A DNA stretch of 64,000 nt from Tepidicaulis sp002389665 (lineage in GTDB: Bacteria > Pseudomonadota > Alphaproteobacteria > Parvibaculales > Parvibaculaceae), in NCBI RefSeq assembly GCF_965222285.1, contig NZ_OZ244942.1, forward strand, positions 2,170,001-2,234,000, given 5' to 3'. The notes below the pieces were generated by a model. That model ran no database searches. It was not told the origin of the DNA and was given only the letters and a program-made list of their open reading frames with translations. The translations under genes and the position numbers were made by a program. This document shows positions 16,583 through 24,222 of the stretch, piece after piece; the first letter of the stretch is position 1; each line of letters opens with the position of its first letter.

Positions 16583-17428
16583 TCACCGGTCCGCCACCAG
16601 GCGGGCGCGCTGTTCCCCGAGCCCGTCGATGCTCATGACGATCTCGTCTCCTGCTTTCAGAAATTGCGGCGGCTTCATGCCCGCGCCCACCCCGTCCGGC
16701 GTGCCCGACGCGATGATGTCGCCGGGCAAAAGGCTCATGAATTGGCTAAGATAGGAAACGAGCTTGGCCACCGAATGCAGCATATCGCTTGAGCGGCCGT
16801 TCTGGCGCACTTCGCCGTTCACCAGCGTGCGCAGCGTCAGGTCCTGCGGATCGGCAATCTCATCCACCGTCACGAACCAGGGGCCGATGGGGCAGAACGT
16901 GTCGCAGCTTTTACCCTTGGTGAACTGGCCTGCCCGGTTCTTCTGAAAGTCGCGCTCGGAAACATCGTTGAGGATGACATATCCCGCGACATGGGACAGC
17001 GCCTCTTCTTCGCTCACATATTTTGCAGGCGCGCCGATCACCACGCCGAGCTCGACTTCCCAGTCGGTCTTCGTGGAGGTCCGCGGAATGACGATATCAT
17101 CATAAGGCCCGTTAATGGCGCTCACGGCTTTCTGGAAAAGCAGCGGCTCGCTCGGCACGTCGGCGCCGGTCTCGCTTGCATGCATTTTGTAATTGAGGCC
17201 GATGCAGAGAATTTTGCCGATCCCCGTCACCGGCGCGCCGAGGCGCTGGCCTTCCGGGGCAAGCGGCAATTTCGCCGGATTGATCTTGGCGAGCTTCGCA
17301 AGCCCTGCCGGCTCGAGCACGCAGCCGGCAATGTCGTCCACATGGCCGGAAAGGTCGCGGATGCGTCCTTCTTCATCCAGAATACCGGGCGTCTCATCGC
17401 CGCGTTTGCCGTAGCGCACCAGTTTCAT
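16583..17428 (-). CDS. Fumarylacetoacetate hydrolase family protein
   Basis: A 281-residue FAH-family enzyme. The core reads GLNYKMHASETG, then EVELGVVIG, with acidic metal ligands, followed by GYVILNDVSERDFQ and the ending SGTPDGVGAGMKPP. Members cleave or decarboxylate beta-diketo acids (2-hydroxyhepta-2,4-diene-1,7-dioate isomerase, acylpyruvate hydrolase, ureidoglycolate lyase-like). The exact substrate cannot be told. AAAGGG precedes ATG 17428. It is a single gene, divergent from cheZ. Confidence 0.88.
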   Translation of the reverse strand: MKLVRYGKRGDETPGILDEEGRIRDLSGHVDDIAGCVLEPAGLAKLAKINPAKLPLAPEGQRLGAPVTGIGKILCIGLNYKMHASETGADVPSEPLLFQKAVSAINGPYDDIVIPRTSTKTDWEVELGVVIGAPAKYVSEEEALSHVAGYVILNDVSERDFQKNRAGQFTKGKSCDTFCPIGPWFVTVDEIADPQDLTLRTLVNGEVRQNGRSSDMLHSVAKLVSYLSQFMSLLPGDIIASGTPDGVGAGMKPPQFLKAGDEIVMSIDGLGEQRARLVADR

Positions 17429-17581
17429 CCGACGCCCTTTCTTAACCGTTTCTTACCAAGAAGACCGTTGCAAAAGCCGACTTTCCGGTTTTGCCCGCCC
17501 CTTTCTCCCGTTTCATCAACCAAAAGGCAAGAAAATCAAAGTTTACTATGAAAAAGCTTACATGGTTCGAGAGGATCCGCC

Positions 17582-18499
17582 ATGTCTGAACCGGCAGCCG
17601 CCCGGAAGGCGCAAAGGTCAGAAGATGCAGAGTTCGAGGCGATCGAACAAGCCGTGCTGGACACCCCGCGCGGACGCTGGTTTCTGAAAGAATATGCACG
17701 GCGCAACCGCCATGCCGATACGCGCGAACTTGCCAGCGCCATCGAGAAGCTGGGCCGCGCGGCACTCGTCTCCGCAGAGCAGACCCATCTCGACGTGATG
17801 CGCCGAGAGCTGCAGGAAATGAGCGCATCGATCCAGCAGACGCGCTCTGAGATTGCCGCCATCAAACCGGCGGACGAGGCCTCCGAAAACCGCATCATGG
17901 CGGCGACCGAGGAACTCGACGCCATCGTCACCGCAACCGAGCGGGCCACATCCGATATTCTGGGCGCTGCCGAACGGCTGCAGGAGATCGGCGAGAAGCT
18001 GCGCGCACAAGGCGTCGATGAAGAGCTTTGTGAGGAGATCGACACCCACGCCACCAATATTTTCATGGCCTGCTCGTTCCAGGACATTACCGGCCAGCGC
18101 ACGACGAAAGTCGTCAATGTGCTGCGCTATCTCGAGCAGCGCGTGAATGCGATGATCCAGATCTGGGGCGTCTCCAACAAAGACGGCCTGCAGGCGCCCG
18201 AAATCCGGGATCTGGACCAACGCCCCGACGCGCATCTGCTAAACGGTCCGCAAGCCGAAGGCCAGGGCGTGGATCAGGCTATGATCGATGCCATGCTGGA
18301 CGGCGATGCCGCGACGCTGGAAGAAAAGATCGACAAAGTGGCGGCCGCCATGGAAGCGGCTGCACCCGAGACGCCAGCCCAGGTTCAGGTCCCGGCCCCT
18401 GCCGCAGCGGAAAAGGCGCCTGCGCCTGCCGAGGCCAAACTGCCTGCCGAGGAAGATACGCCGATCGATCAGGACGATATCGACGCCCTCTTCGACTAA
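17582..18499 (+). CDS. cheZ: Protein phosphatase CheZ (chemotaxis)
   Basis: A 305-residue CheZ-type phosphatase that removes phosphate from CheY~P. The long central helices include the signature CSFQDITGQRTTKVV, whose Asp and Gln correspond to the CheZ catalytic pair that positions water at CheY. An Ala/Pro-rich linker (residues about 255-290) leads to a C-terminal peptide DQDDIDALFD, the expected CheY-binding tail. No other chemotaxis or flagellar gene is in the window. GAGAGGAT precedes ATG 17582. Confidence 0.85.
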   Translation: MSEPAAARKAQRSEDAEFEAIEQAVLDTPRGRWFLKEYARRNRHADTRELASAIEKLGRAALVSAEQTHLDVMRRELQEMSASIQQTRSEIAAIKPADEASENRIMAATEELDAIVTATERATSDILGAAERLQEIGEKLRAQGVDEELCEEIDTHATNIFMACSFQDITGQRTTKVVNVLRYLEQRVNAMIQIWGVSNKDGLQAPEIRDLDQRPDAHLLNGPQAEGQGVDQAMIDAMLDGDAATLEEKIDKVAAAMEAAAPETPAQVQVPAPAAAEKAPAPAEAKLPAEEDTPIDQDDIDALFD

Positions 18500-18543
18500 G
18501 GTCTTCTCCCGGCCAATCAATCCCTGACAGCAGCCTTTCGGCT

Positions 18544-18604
18544 GGCTCTCCCGCCTGCTATCAAAGGGCATTGCAATGCTCATAAGCAGAAAACAGGGAG
18601 AGCC
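18544..18604 (+). promoter_or_regulatory. Structured leader with sequestered ribosome binding site
   Basis: Nested inverted repeats fill the leader of the crotonase gene. The outer 9-bp arms are 18544-18552 and 18596-18604, the middle 5-bp arms 18555-18559 and 18585-18589, and a perfect 12-bp palindrome sits at 18568-18579. The 3' outer arm contains GGGAGA, the Shine-Dalgarno of the ATG at 18607, so folding would hide it. No terminator U-run follows. This is a candidate only. Confidence 0.4.
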
Positions 18605-18606
18605 CC

Positions 18607-19386
18607 ATGTCCGACACCCTTCTCGTGGAAAAAGAAGGCGGTATCGCCACCGTCACGCTGAACCGCCCCAATGCCATGAACGCGCTGTCGCGCGAGCTGC
18701 GCGCCGCGCTTGCAACCACTTTCGATGAACTGGAAGCGGACCCTGAAACCCGCGTCGTCATTCTGACCGGCGCCGGCGACCGTGCCTTTACCGCCGGTCT
18801 CGACCTGAAGGAACTGGGCTCAGGCGGCGGCAATTTCTCCACCCAGGCCACCATTACCGATAAAGACCCCGTTACCTCGATCGGCAAGTTTTCCGGCCCG
18901 GTCATCGGCGCCATCAACGGCGTGGCTATTACCGGCGGCTTTGAAATCGCCCTGGCCTGCGATGTGCTCATCGCCTCGGAAAATGCCCGCTTCGCCGACA
19001 CCCATGCCCGCGTCGGCATTTTGCCGGGCTGGGGTCTCTCGCAGAAGCTCTCCCGTCTGATCGGCATTTACCGCGCCAAAGAGCTTTCGCTCACCGGCAA
19101 TTTCATCGGCGCCGAGCAGGCCGCCGAGTGGGGCCTCGTCAACCGCGTCGTGCCGCATGACGAACTTCTGCCCACTTGCCGCCAGCTTGCCACCGACATG
19201 CTCTCGGTCGTGCCCGAATGCCTGCCCGCCTATAAAGCGCTGATCGATGAAGGTTTCGCCCAGAGCTTCGGCGAGGGGCTGAAAACCGAAGCGCGGGTTT
19301 CCGGGGAAGCGAATACGAAAGTGTCCTCCTCCGCCATCGAGGAGCGGCGCGAAGGCATCCGCCAGCGCGGCAAGTCCCAGGCTTAA
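18607..19386 (+). CDS. Enoyl-CoA hydratase/isomerase (crotonase) family protein
   Basis: A 259-residue crotonase. The oxyanion-hole segments are AFTAGLDLKEL and the GAINGVAITGGFE block, where the Glu matches the first catalytic Glu of rat mitochondrial hydratase (Glu144). The second catalytic Glu position (QPE in the classic enzyme) reads ADTHARVGILPGWG here, so the second acid is missing. This variant is common in EchA-like paralogs, and the true reaction may be isomerase or hydrolase rather than hydration. It is followed by a strong terminator. Confidence 0.85.
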   Translation: MSDTLLVEKEGGIATVTLNRPNAMNALSRELRAALATTFDELEADPETRVVILTGAGDRAFTAGLDLKELGSGGGNFSTQATITDKDPVTSIGKFSGPVIGAINGVAITGGFEIALACDVLIASENARFADTHARVGILPGWGLSQKLSRLIGIYRAKELSLTGNFIGAEQAAEWGLVNRVVPHDELLPTCRQLATDMLSVVPECLPAYKALIDEGFAQSFGEGLKTEARVSGEANTKVSSSAIEERREGIRQRGKSQA

Positions 19387-19436
19387 GCCCCTCCCGGCAG
19401 AAAGCCTTACGCAGCGTCACCCTGCCTTGAGGCAGC

Positions 19437-19470
19437 ACGGGCCGTCCTTCGGGACGGCCCGTTTCGTTTC
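19437..19470 (+). terminator. Intrinsic terminator after the crotonase gene
   Basis: An 11-bp perfect GC-rich stem (19437-19447 with 19452-19462) is closed by a TTCG tetraloop and followed by TTCGTTTC. It lies 51 bases after the stop codon. Confidence 0.85.
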
Positions 19471-19541
19471 GGCCCTCTTTCCTCTAAACTCTCTTCAAAA
19501 GAGAGCAGCCGGTCACCGGCGCCAATTGGAGGAGAGGTTTC

Positions 19542-21287
19542 ATGTACGATCTGGTTATCCGGGGCGGCACCGTTTATGACGGCACCGGCAGCGCGCCTTT
19601 CAAAGCCGACATTGCCGTTAAAGACGGCCTTATCGCCGAAATCGGTGAGGTTGCGGCCAGGGGCAAAGAAGAGATCGATGCCGCAGGCCAGATCGTGACC
19701 CCCGGCTTTGTCGATGTGCATACTCATTATGACGGCCAGGTCACCTGGGACCCTTATCTGCAGCCATCCACCTTTCACGGCGTCACCACGGCAGTGATGG
19801 GCAATTGCGGCGTCGGCTTCGCCCCCTGCCGCCCGGACCGGCATGACTGGCTGATCGGCCTGATGGAGGGCGTCGAAGATATTCCCGGCACGGCACTTGT
19901 CGAAGGCATCAAATGGAACTGGGAAAGCTTCCCGGAATATATGAATGCGGTCGAAGCCTCCCCGCTTGCCCTCGATGTCGGACTGCAGGTGCCGCACGGA
20001 GCCCTGCGCGCCTATGTGATGGGTGAGCGCGGCGCACGGCTCGAACCGGCAACGGCTGAAGATACGGCTGAGATGGCGCGCCTCGTCAAGGAAGCGCTGG
20101 AAGCGGGCGCGCTTGGCTTCTCCACCTCACGCACAGAAAAGCACCGCGACAAACACGGCGAACACACCCCGACTTATAAAGCCGAGCAAGACGAGCTGCA
20201 CGGCATCGCCAAGGCCATGGGCGAGAGCGGCAAAGGCGTACTGCAACTCATCGCCGACTTCCGCGATGTCGACCGGGAATTCGCCATGCTGCGGGGCATG
20301 GTGGAAATCTCCGGCCGGCCCATGTCCATGACGATCGAGCAGGACGACCGCTACCCCGACACCTGGAAGAACGTGCTGCGCAATATCGAAGAGGCTGCCG
20401 AAGCGGGACTTCCCGTCAAAGGCCAGGTGCCGCCGCGCCCGACCGGCGTGCTGCTCGGCCTTTCCTCCTCGCTCAACCCCTTCCTAATGCACCAGACCTT
20501 CCGCGAGATTTGGCACGCCCCGCTTGAAAAGCAGGTGGAGGCGCTGCGCGATCCCGCCTTCCGCGCCCGGCTTCTGGCTGAAGAGCCGGACTATCCGGCA
20601 GGTGAAATCGTCACCATGCTCTGCACCGCCTATCACAAGATGTATGAGCTCGGTGATCCGCCGAACTACGAGCCCTCGCCCGAAGACAGTGTCGGCGCCA
20701 TGGCGGAGCGGGACGGCAAACCGCCGCGCGAAGTGCTGCTCGATCTCATGCTGAAGCGGGACGGCCATGCACTGCTTTACTTCCCGCTGATGAACTATAC
20801 CGGCGGCAGCCTCGACGATGTTTATAAGATGATGACCCATAAACACACCGCCTTCGGCCTTGGCGATGGCGGCGCGCATGTGGGCATTCTCTGCGATGCG
20901 AGCTTCCCCACCACCATTCTCACCCATTGGGGCCGGGACCGCACACGCGGGCCGAAACTGCCGCTCGAATGGCTGATCAACCGGCAGACACAGGCCAATG
21001 CCGAACTGGTGGGCCTGCTCGACCGGGGTGTCCTGGCGCCGGGCATGAAAGCGGACATCAATGTCATCGATTTCGATGGGCTAAAGCTGCGCGCACCGGA
21101 GATCGTTTACGACCTGCCCGCCGGCGGCAAGCGGCTCATTCAGAAGGCGGAAGGTTATACCGCCACGATCATCTCCGGCACCATTGCCTTTAAAAACGGC
21201 GAGCCGACCGGCGCGCTGGTGGGCAAACTGCTGCGCGGCGCAAAGCCCCGCCCGCAAGGGGCCCGGATCGGCGCGGCTGCCGACTAA
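19542..21287 (+). CDS. N-acyl-D-amino-acid deacylase family amidohydrolase
   Basis: A 581-residue amidohydrolase of the D-aminoacylase group. It opens with YDLVIRGGTVYDGTG (the small beta domain) and carries the metal motif DVHTHYDGQ near residues 58-66, a later metal-ligand region TTAVMGNCGVGFAPC, and the ending GMKADINVIDF with the second half of the beta domain. Known members hydrolyse N-acyl-D-amino acids; many paralogs have unknown substrates. The Shine-Dalgarno GGAGGAGAGG precedes ATG 19542. A terminator follows 26 bases after the stop. Confidence 0.85.
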   Translation: MYDLVIRGGTVYDGTGSAPFKADIAVKDGLIAEIGEVAARGKEEIDAAGQIVTPGFVDVHTHYDGQVTWDPYLQPSTFHGVTTAVMGNCGVGFAPCRPDRHDWLIGLMEGVEDIPGTALVEGIKWNWESFPEYMNAVEASPLALDVGLQVPHGALRAYVMGERGARLEPATAEDTAEMARLVKEALEAGALGFSTSRTEKHRDKHGEHTPTYKAEQDELHGIAKAMGESGKGVLQLIADFRDVDREFAMLRGMVEISGRPMSMTIEQDDRYPDTWKNVLRNIEEAAEAGLPVKGQVPPRPTGVLLGLSSSLNPFLMHQTFREIWHAPLEKQVEALRDPAFRARLLAEEPDYPAGEIVTMLCTAYHKMYELGDPPNYEPSPEDSVGAMAERDGKPPREVLLDLMLKRDGHALLYFPLMNYTGGSLDDVYKMMTHKHTAFGLGDGGAHVGILCDASFPTTILTHWGRDRTRGPKLPLEWLINRQTQANAELVGLLDRGVLAPGMKADINVIDFDGLKLRAPEIVYDLPAGGKRLIQKAEGYTATIISGTIAFKNGEPTGALVGKLLRGAKPRPQGARIGAAAD

Positions 21288-21313
21288 CCCGCAGCTTTCA
21301 TTCCTATCGCGAG

Positions 21314-21345
21314 TGGCGGCTTCTTAGGAAGCCGCCATTCTTTTG
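21314..21345 (+). terminator. Intrinsic terminator after the amidohydrolase gene
   Basis: A perfect 10-bp stem (21314-21323 with 21328-21337) with a TTAG loop is followed by TTCTTTTG. Confidence 0.85.
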
Positions 21346-21536
21346 CGTAACGCGACAAATGCGCAGATTGCGAGCCCATGGCTACACCGGAAAACGGATT
21401 TTAACCTTTGGTAAACTATCGCAAATCACAGTTTCACCTGAGGCAAAGCGTAACCGAAATTTCAACGAGGGCTTAAAGCGGGGCATCGAAACTTTCCGGC
21501 AAGCGGCACCATTGGGGGTGCCCTTGGGAGATTGTC

Positions 21537-22796
21537 ATGCTTTCGTCAGTATGGAATTGGCTGACCGCTGAACAAGGGTATACCCCGCACGGGTTTTGCC
21601 TCGTCTGGGACCCTGCGCTTGTCTGGATTCACGTCGTCTCCGACGCGCTGATTGCCCTTGCTTATTTCTCCATTCCCGCCGTCCTGTTCATCGCCGCGCG
21701 CCGCCGCCCGGACATGAACCCCCACGGCGTGCTTTATCTTTTCAGCGCCTTCATCATCGCCTGCGGCGTCACCCACCTTTTCGGGATCGCCACGATGTGG
21801 AGCGCGCTTTATGCGGCCGAAGGGGTGGGAAAAGTCATTACGGCCACGATTTCCGTCATCACGGCAATTCTGCTCTGGCCACTGCTTCCACCGCTCCTCA
21901 ATTCCCCTTCCCGGGCGGAATTGAAGAAAGCCCATTCGGACCTTGAAGCGCTGAATGAAAATCTAGAGCGCATGGTCGAGGAGCGCACGCAGGCCCTTCA
22001 GGAAACCTCTCAAAAGCTGGAAGCGGCGCTCGCTCAGGCCAAGCAAAGCGCGCAGGAGCGCACCTTGTTCTTCGCGACGATGAACCATGAGCTGCGCACC
22101 CCGCTCAATGCCATTGTCGGCTTCACCGATATGCTGGAGACCATGTGGGACAAGCTGCCCGAAGACCGGCGCCGCGATTATCTGAGCGACATTCGCGCCG
22201 CCGGCCTGCGCCTTAGCGGGCTCGTGACCGAAATTCTGGAAATCGAACGGCTGAAGGAAAGCCCGCGCGCCGCCAAGGAAGGCATCCGCTTCTGCGTTGC
22301 CGAAGCCGCCGCCAACGCGGTGAAACTGCTGGAAGGCCCGATCGGCGCAAGCCGGGCCCGTATCACCCTCGACATTCCGGATAACATCGAGCTGGAGGGC
22401 TTTCCGCAGGATTTCGAGCGGATTTTGACGAACTGCCTTTCCAACTCGATCAAATATTGCGACCGGCAGCCGGAGGTCGAAATCACCGCGCGCCTGACGC
22501 CCGACGACCGCGTCCGGGTCATCGTCTCGGACAATGGCATCGGCATCCCGAAGAAAAACTTGCGGGAAATCTTCGAGCCCTTCCGCCGGTTCCACGAACA
22601 GACCCACCCCGGCATCCAGGGAACCGGGCTCGGCCTGCCGCTGATCCGCGAGCTGACCGGCCAGTTTGGCGGCACGGTGAGCTACCAAAGCACGGAAGGC
22701 AAAGGCACCGCGGCGATCCTCACTTTCCCGCGCTGCGAGGAGCCCTCTCCCCGTTCCGCCGCGAACGATACAGCCTCCCCGGCGCTGCCGGCCTGA
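21537..22796 (+). CDS. Sensor histidine kinase with ethylene-receptor-like membrane domain
   Basis: A 419-residue kinase. Residues 28-121 form three membrane helices that match the ethylene-binding domain of plant ETR1. SDALIALAYFSIP and FIIACGVTHLF reproduce ETR1 residues Asp25, Tyr32, Ile35, Pro36, Ile62, Cys65 and His69 as D36, Y43, I46, P47, I73, C76 and H80, all with a constant offset of 11. Cys65 and His69 are the copper ligands in ETR1. A coiled coil (about 125-175) leads directly to HisKA (MNHELRTPLN, His184) and HATPase motifs (DNGIGIP, GTGLGLPLI). There is no GAF or receiver domain, and no response regulator gene nearby. Confidence 0.88.
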   Translation: MLSSVWNWLTAEQGYTPHGFCLVWDPALVWIHVVSDALIALAYFSIPAVLFIAARRRPDMNPHGVLYLFSAFIIACGVTHLFGIATMWSALYAAEGVGKVITATISVITAILLWPLLPPLLNSPSRAELKKAHSDLEALNENLERMVEERTQALQETSQKLEAALAQAKQSAQERTLFFATMNHELRTPLNAIVGFTDMLETMWDKLPEDRRRDYLSDIRAAGLRLSGLVTEILEIERLKESPRAAKEGIRFCVAEAAANAVKLLEGPIGASRARITLDIPDNIELEGFPQDFERILTNCLSNSIKYCDRQPEVEITARLTPDDRVRVIVSDNGIGIPKKNLREIFEPFRRFHEQTHPGIQGTGLGLPLIRELTGQFGGTVSYQSTEGKGTAAILTFPRCEEPSPRSAANDTASPALPA

Positions 22797-22836
22797 GCCG
22801 GTCAGATCTGAGCCGGCCCTGCGCCGCCCGGCGGGC

Positions 22837-22876
22837 CCCGTCTAAGGATTAGCAGGCCCGTCTAAGGATTAGCAGG
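22837..22876 (+). repeat. Perfect tandem duplication of a 20-bp unit
   Basis: Two identical 20-base units (22837-22856 and 22857-22876) lie head to tail between the kinase stop and the tRNA-Lys promoter. The unit reads CCCGTCTAAGGATTAGCAGG. Confidence 0.9.
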
Positions 22877-22898
22877 AAAGACTGCGCCAGATGATGGC

Positions 22899-22927
22899 TG
22901 GACAGCGCCCGGCGCCTTTGCTATATC
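22899..22927 (+). promoter_or_regulatory. Sigma70-type promoter for tRNA-Lys
   Basis: TGGACA (22899-22904) and TATATC (22922-22927) are separated by 17 bases. The predicted start near 22934 leaves about 24 bases of leader, most of it a perfect 14-bp palindrome (22940-22953), before the tRNA. Confidence 0.5.
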
Positions 22928-22957
22928 GCGTGCCTCTCCGCCGCTTAAGCGGCATGG

Positions 22958-23033
<76 letters not shown>

Positions 23034-23066
23034 CTTCCCTCCCCAAAGACAAAAGCCGGACTGGCC

Positions 23067-24221
23067 CTACCAGAAGGCGCTGGGATTGCGGGTAATTTCT
23101 GTATTCCGGTGAATATAGACGCTCATTAGAAGGCCGAAGCCGAACAGCAGCGTCAGCATGGCCGTGCCCCCATAAGAGACGAGCGGCAGCGGCACGCCCA
23201 CCACCGGCAACATCCCCATGACCATCGCCACATTAATGCAGATATAGAGGAAGAAGTTGATGGTCACGCCCATGGCGATGAGCCGGCCGAACTGGTTGCG
23301 GGTCTGCAGAGAGACACTAATCCCGAAGAACAGCACCATCATGTAAAGCCCGAGCAGTGCGATACCCCCGGCAAGGCCGAGCTCTTCGGCCAGCATCGTG
23401 AAGATGAAGTCCGTATGTTTTTCGGGGAGGAAATTGAGATGCGCCTGCGTGCCTTCCATGAAGCCCTTGCCGAAGAGCCCGCCCGAGCCGAGCGCGATCT
23501 TAGACTGGAGAATGTGATAGCCCGCCCCTAGAGGATCGCTTTCCGGATCAAGGAAGGTGAAGACGCGCCGCTTCTGATAATCATGCAGCATGTTCCAGGC
23601 GATGGGGAGCGCGGCAAGCGCGCCCACCCCGGTAATGATGAAATAGCGCCAGGCAAGACCGGCGAGGAACAAAAGCGCGACGCCGACCGCCCCGAGCAGC
23701 ACGGCCGTGCCAAGATCCGGCTGCTTCAGGACAAGCGCCACCGGCGCGCCGAGCAGAACCGCAGGCACGAATAGATTGCGGACGCGCGACACTTCTTCAT
23801 GGGTCAGCCCGTGAAAATACCGCGCCAACGCCAGGATCAGCGTGATCTTCATGAGCTCCGACGGCTGCAACTGAATGATCCCGAGATTGATCCAGCGCTG
23901 CGCGCCCATGCCCTTGAAGCCGATGAACTCCACCGCCACAAGCAGCAACAGCGCGCCGGTATAAGCTGGATAAGCAAGGTTCATCCAGAGCCGGATATCG
24001 ATAAAGGCGGCTACGAACAGAATGACGAGGCCGATGCCGAAACGCACCATCTGCCGCGACGCCCAAGGATCGAAACTGCCATCGGCCACCGAATAGAGCA
24101 TGGCAAAGCCGAGGCTCGAAATCGCGAAAAGCAGCAGTAGAAATCCCCAGTTGAACTCCAGGAACTTGTCTTTCAGGCTGAGGTCGCGCCCGCCGCCGGA
24201 TGAGAAAAACGCATCGACCAT
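23067..24221 (-). CDS. rodA: Rod-shape peptidoglycan polymerase RodA (SEDS family)
   Basis: A 384-residue SEDS-family membrane protein with about ten hydrophobic segments. Signatures include GAQRWINLG, QPSELMKITLILALARY, LKQPDLGTAV and the large-loop ending NFLPEKHTDFIF followed by EELG. RodA is the glycan-strand polymerase of the elongasome and works with PBP2. It begins 1 base after the pbp2 stop and is the last gene of the mreB-mreC-mreD-pbp2-rodA set. The FtsW alternative is disfavoured by this context. Confidence 0.95.
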   Translation of the reverse strand: MVDAFFSSGGGRDLSLKDKFLEFNWGFLLLLFAISSLGFAMLYSVADGSFDPWASRQMVRFGIGLVILFVAAFIDIRLWMNLAYPAYTGALLLLVAVEFIGFKGMGAQRWINLGIIQLQPSELMKITLILALARYFHGLTHEEVSRVRNLFVPAVLLGAPVALVLKQPDLGTAVLLGAVGVALLFLAGLAWRYFIITGVGALAALPIAWNMLHDYQKRRVFTFLDPESDPLGAGYHILQSKIALGSGGLFGKGFMEGTQAHLNFLPEKHTDFIFTMLAEELGLAGGIALLGLYMMVLFFGISVSLQTRNQFGRLIAMGVTINFFLYICINVAMVMGMLPVVGVPLPLVSYGGTAMLTLLFGFGLLMSVYIHRNTEITRNPSAFW

Positions 24222-24222
24222 C

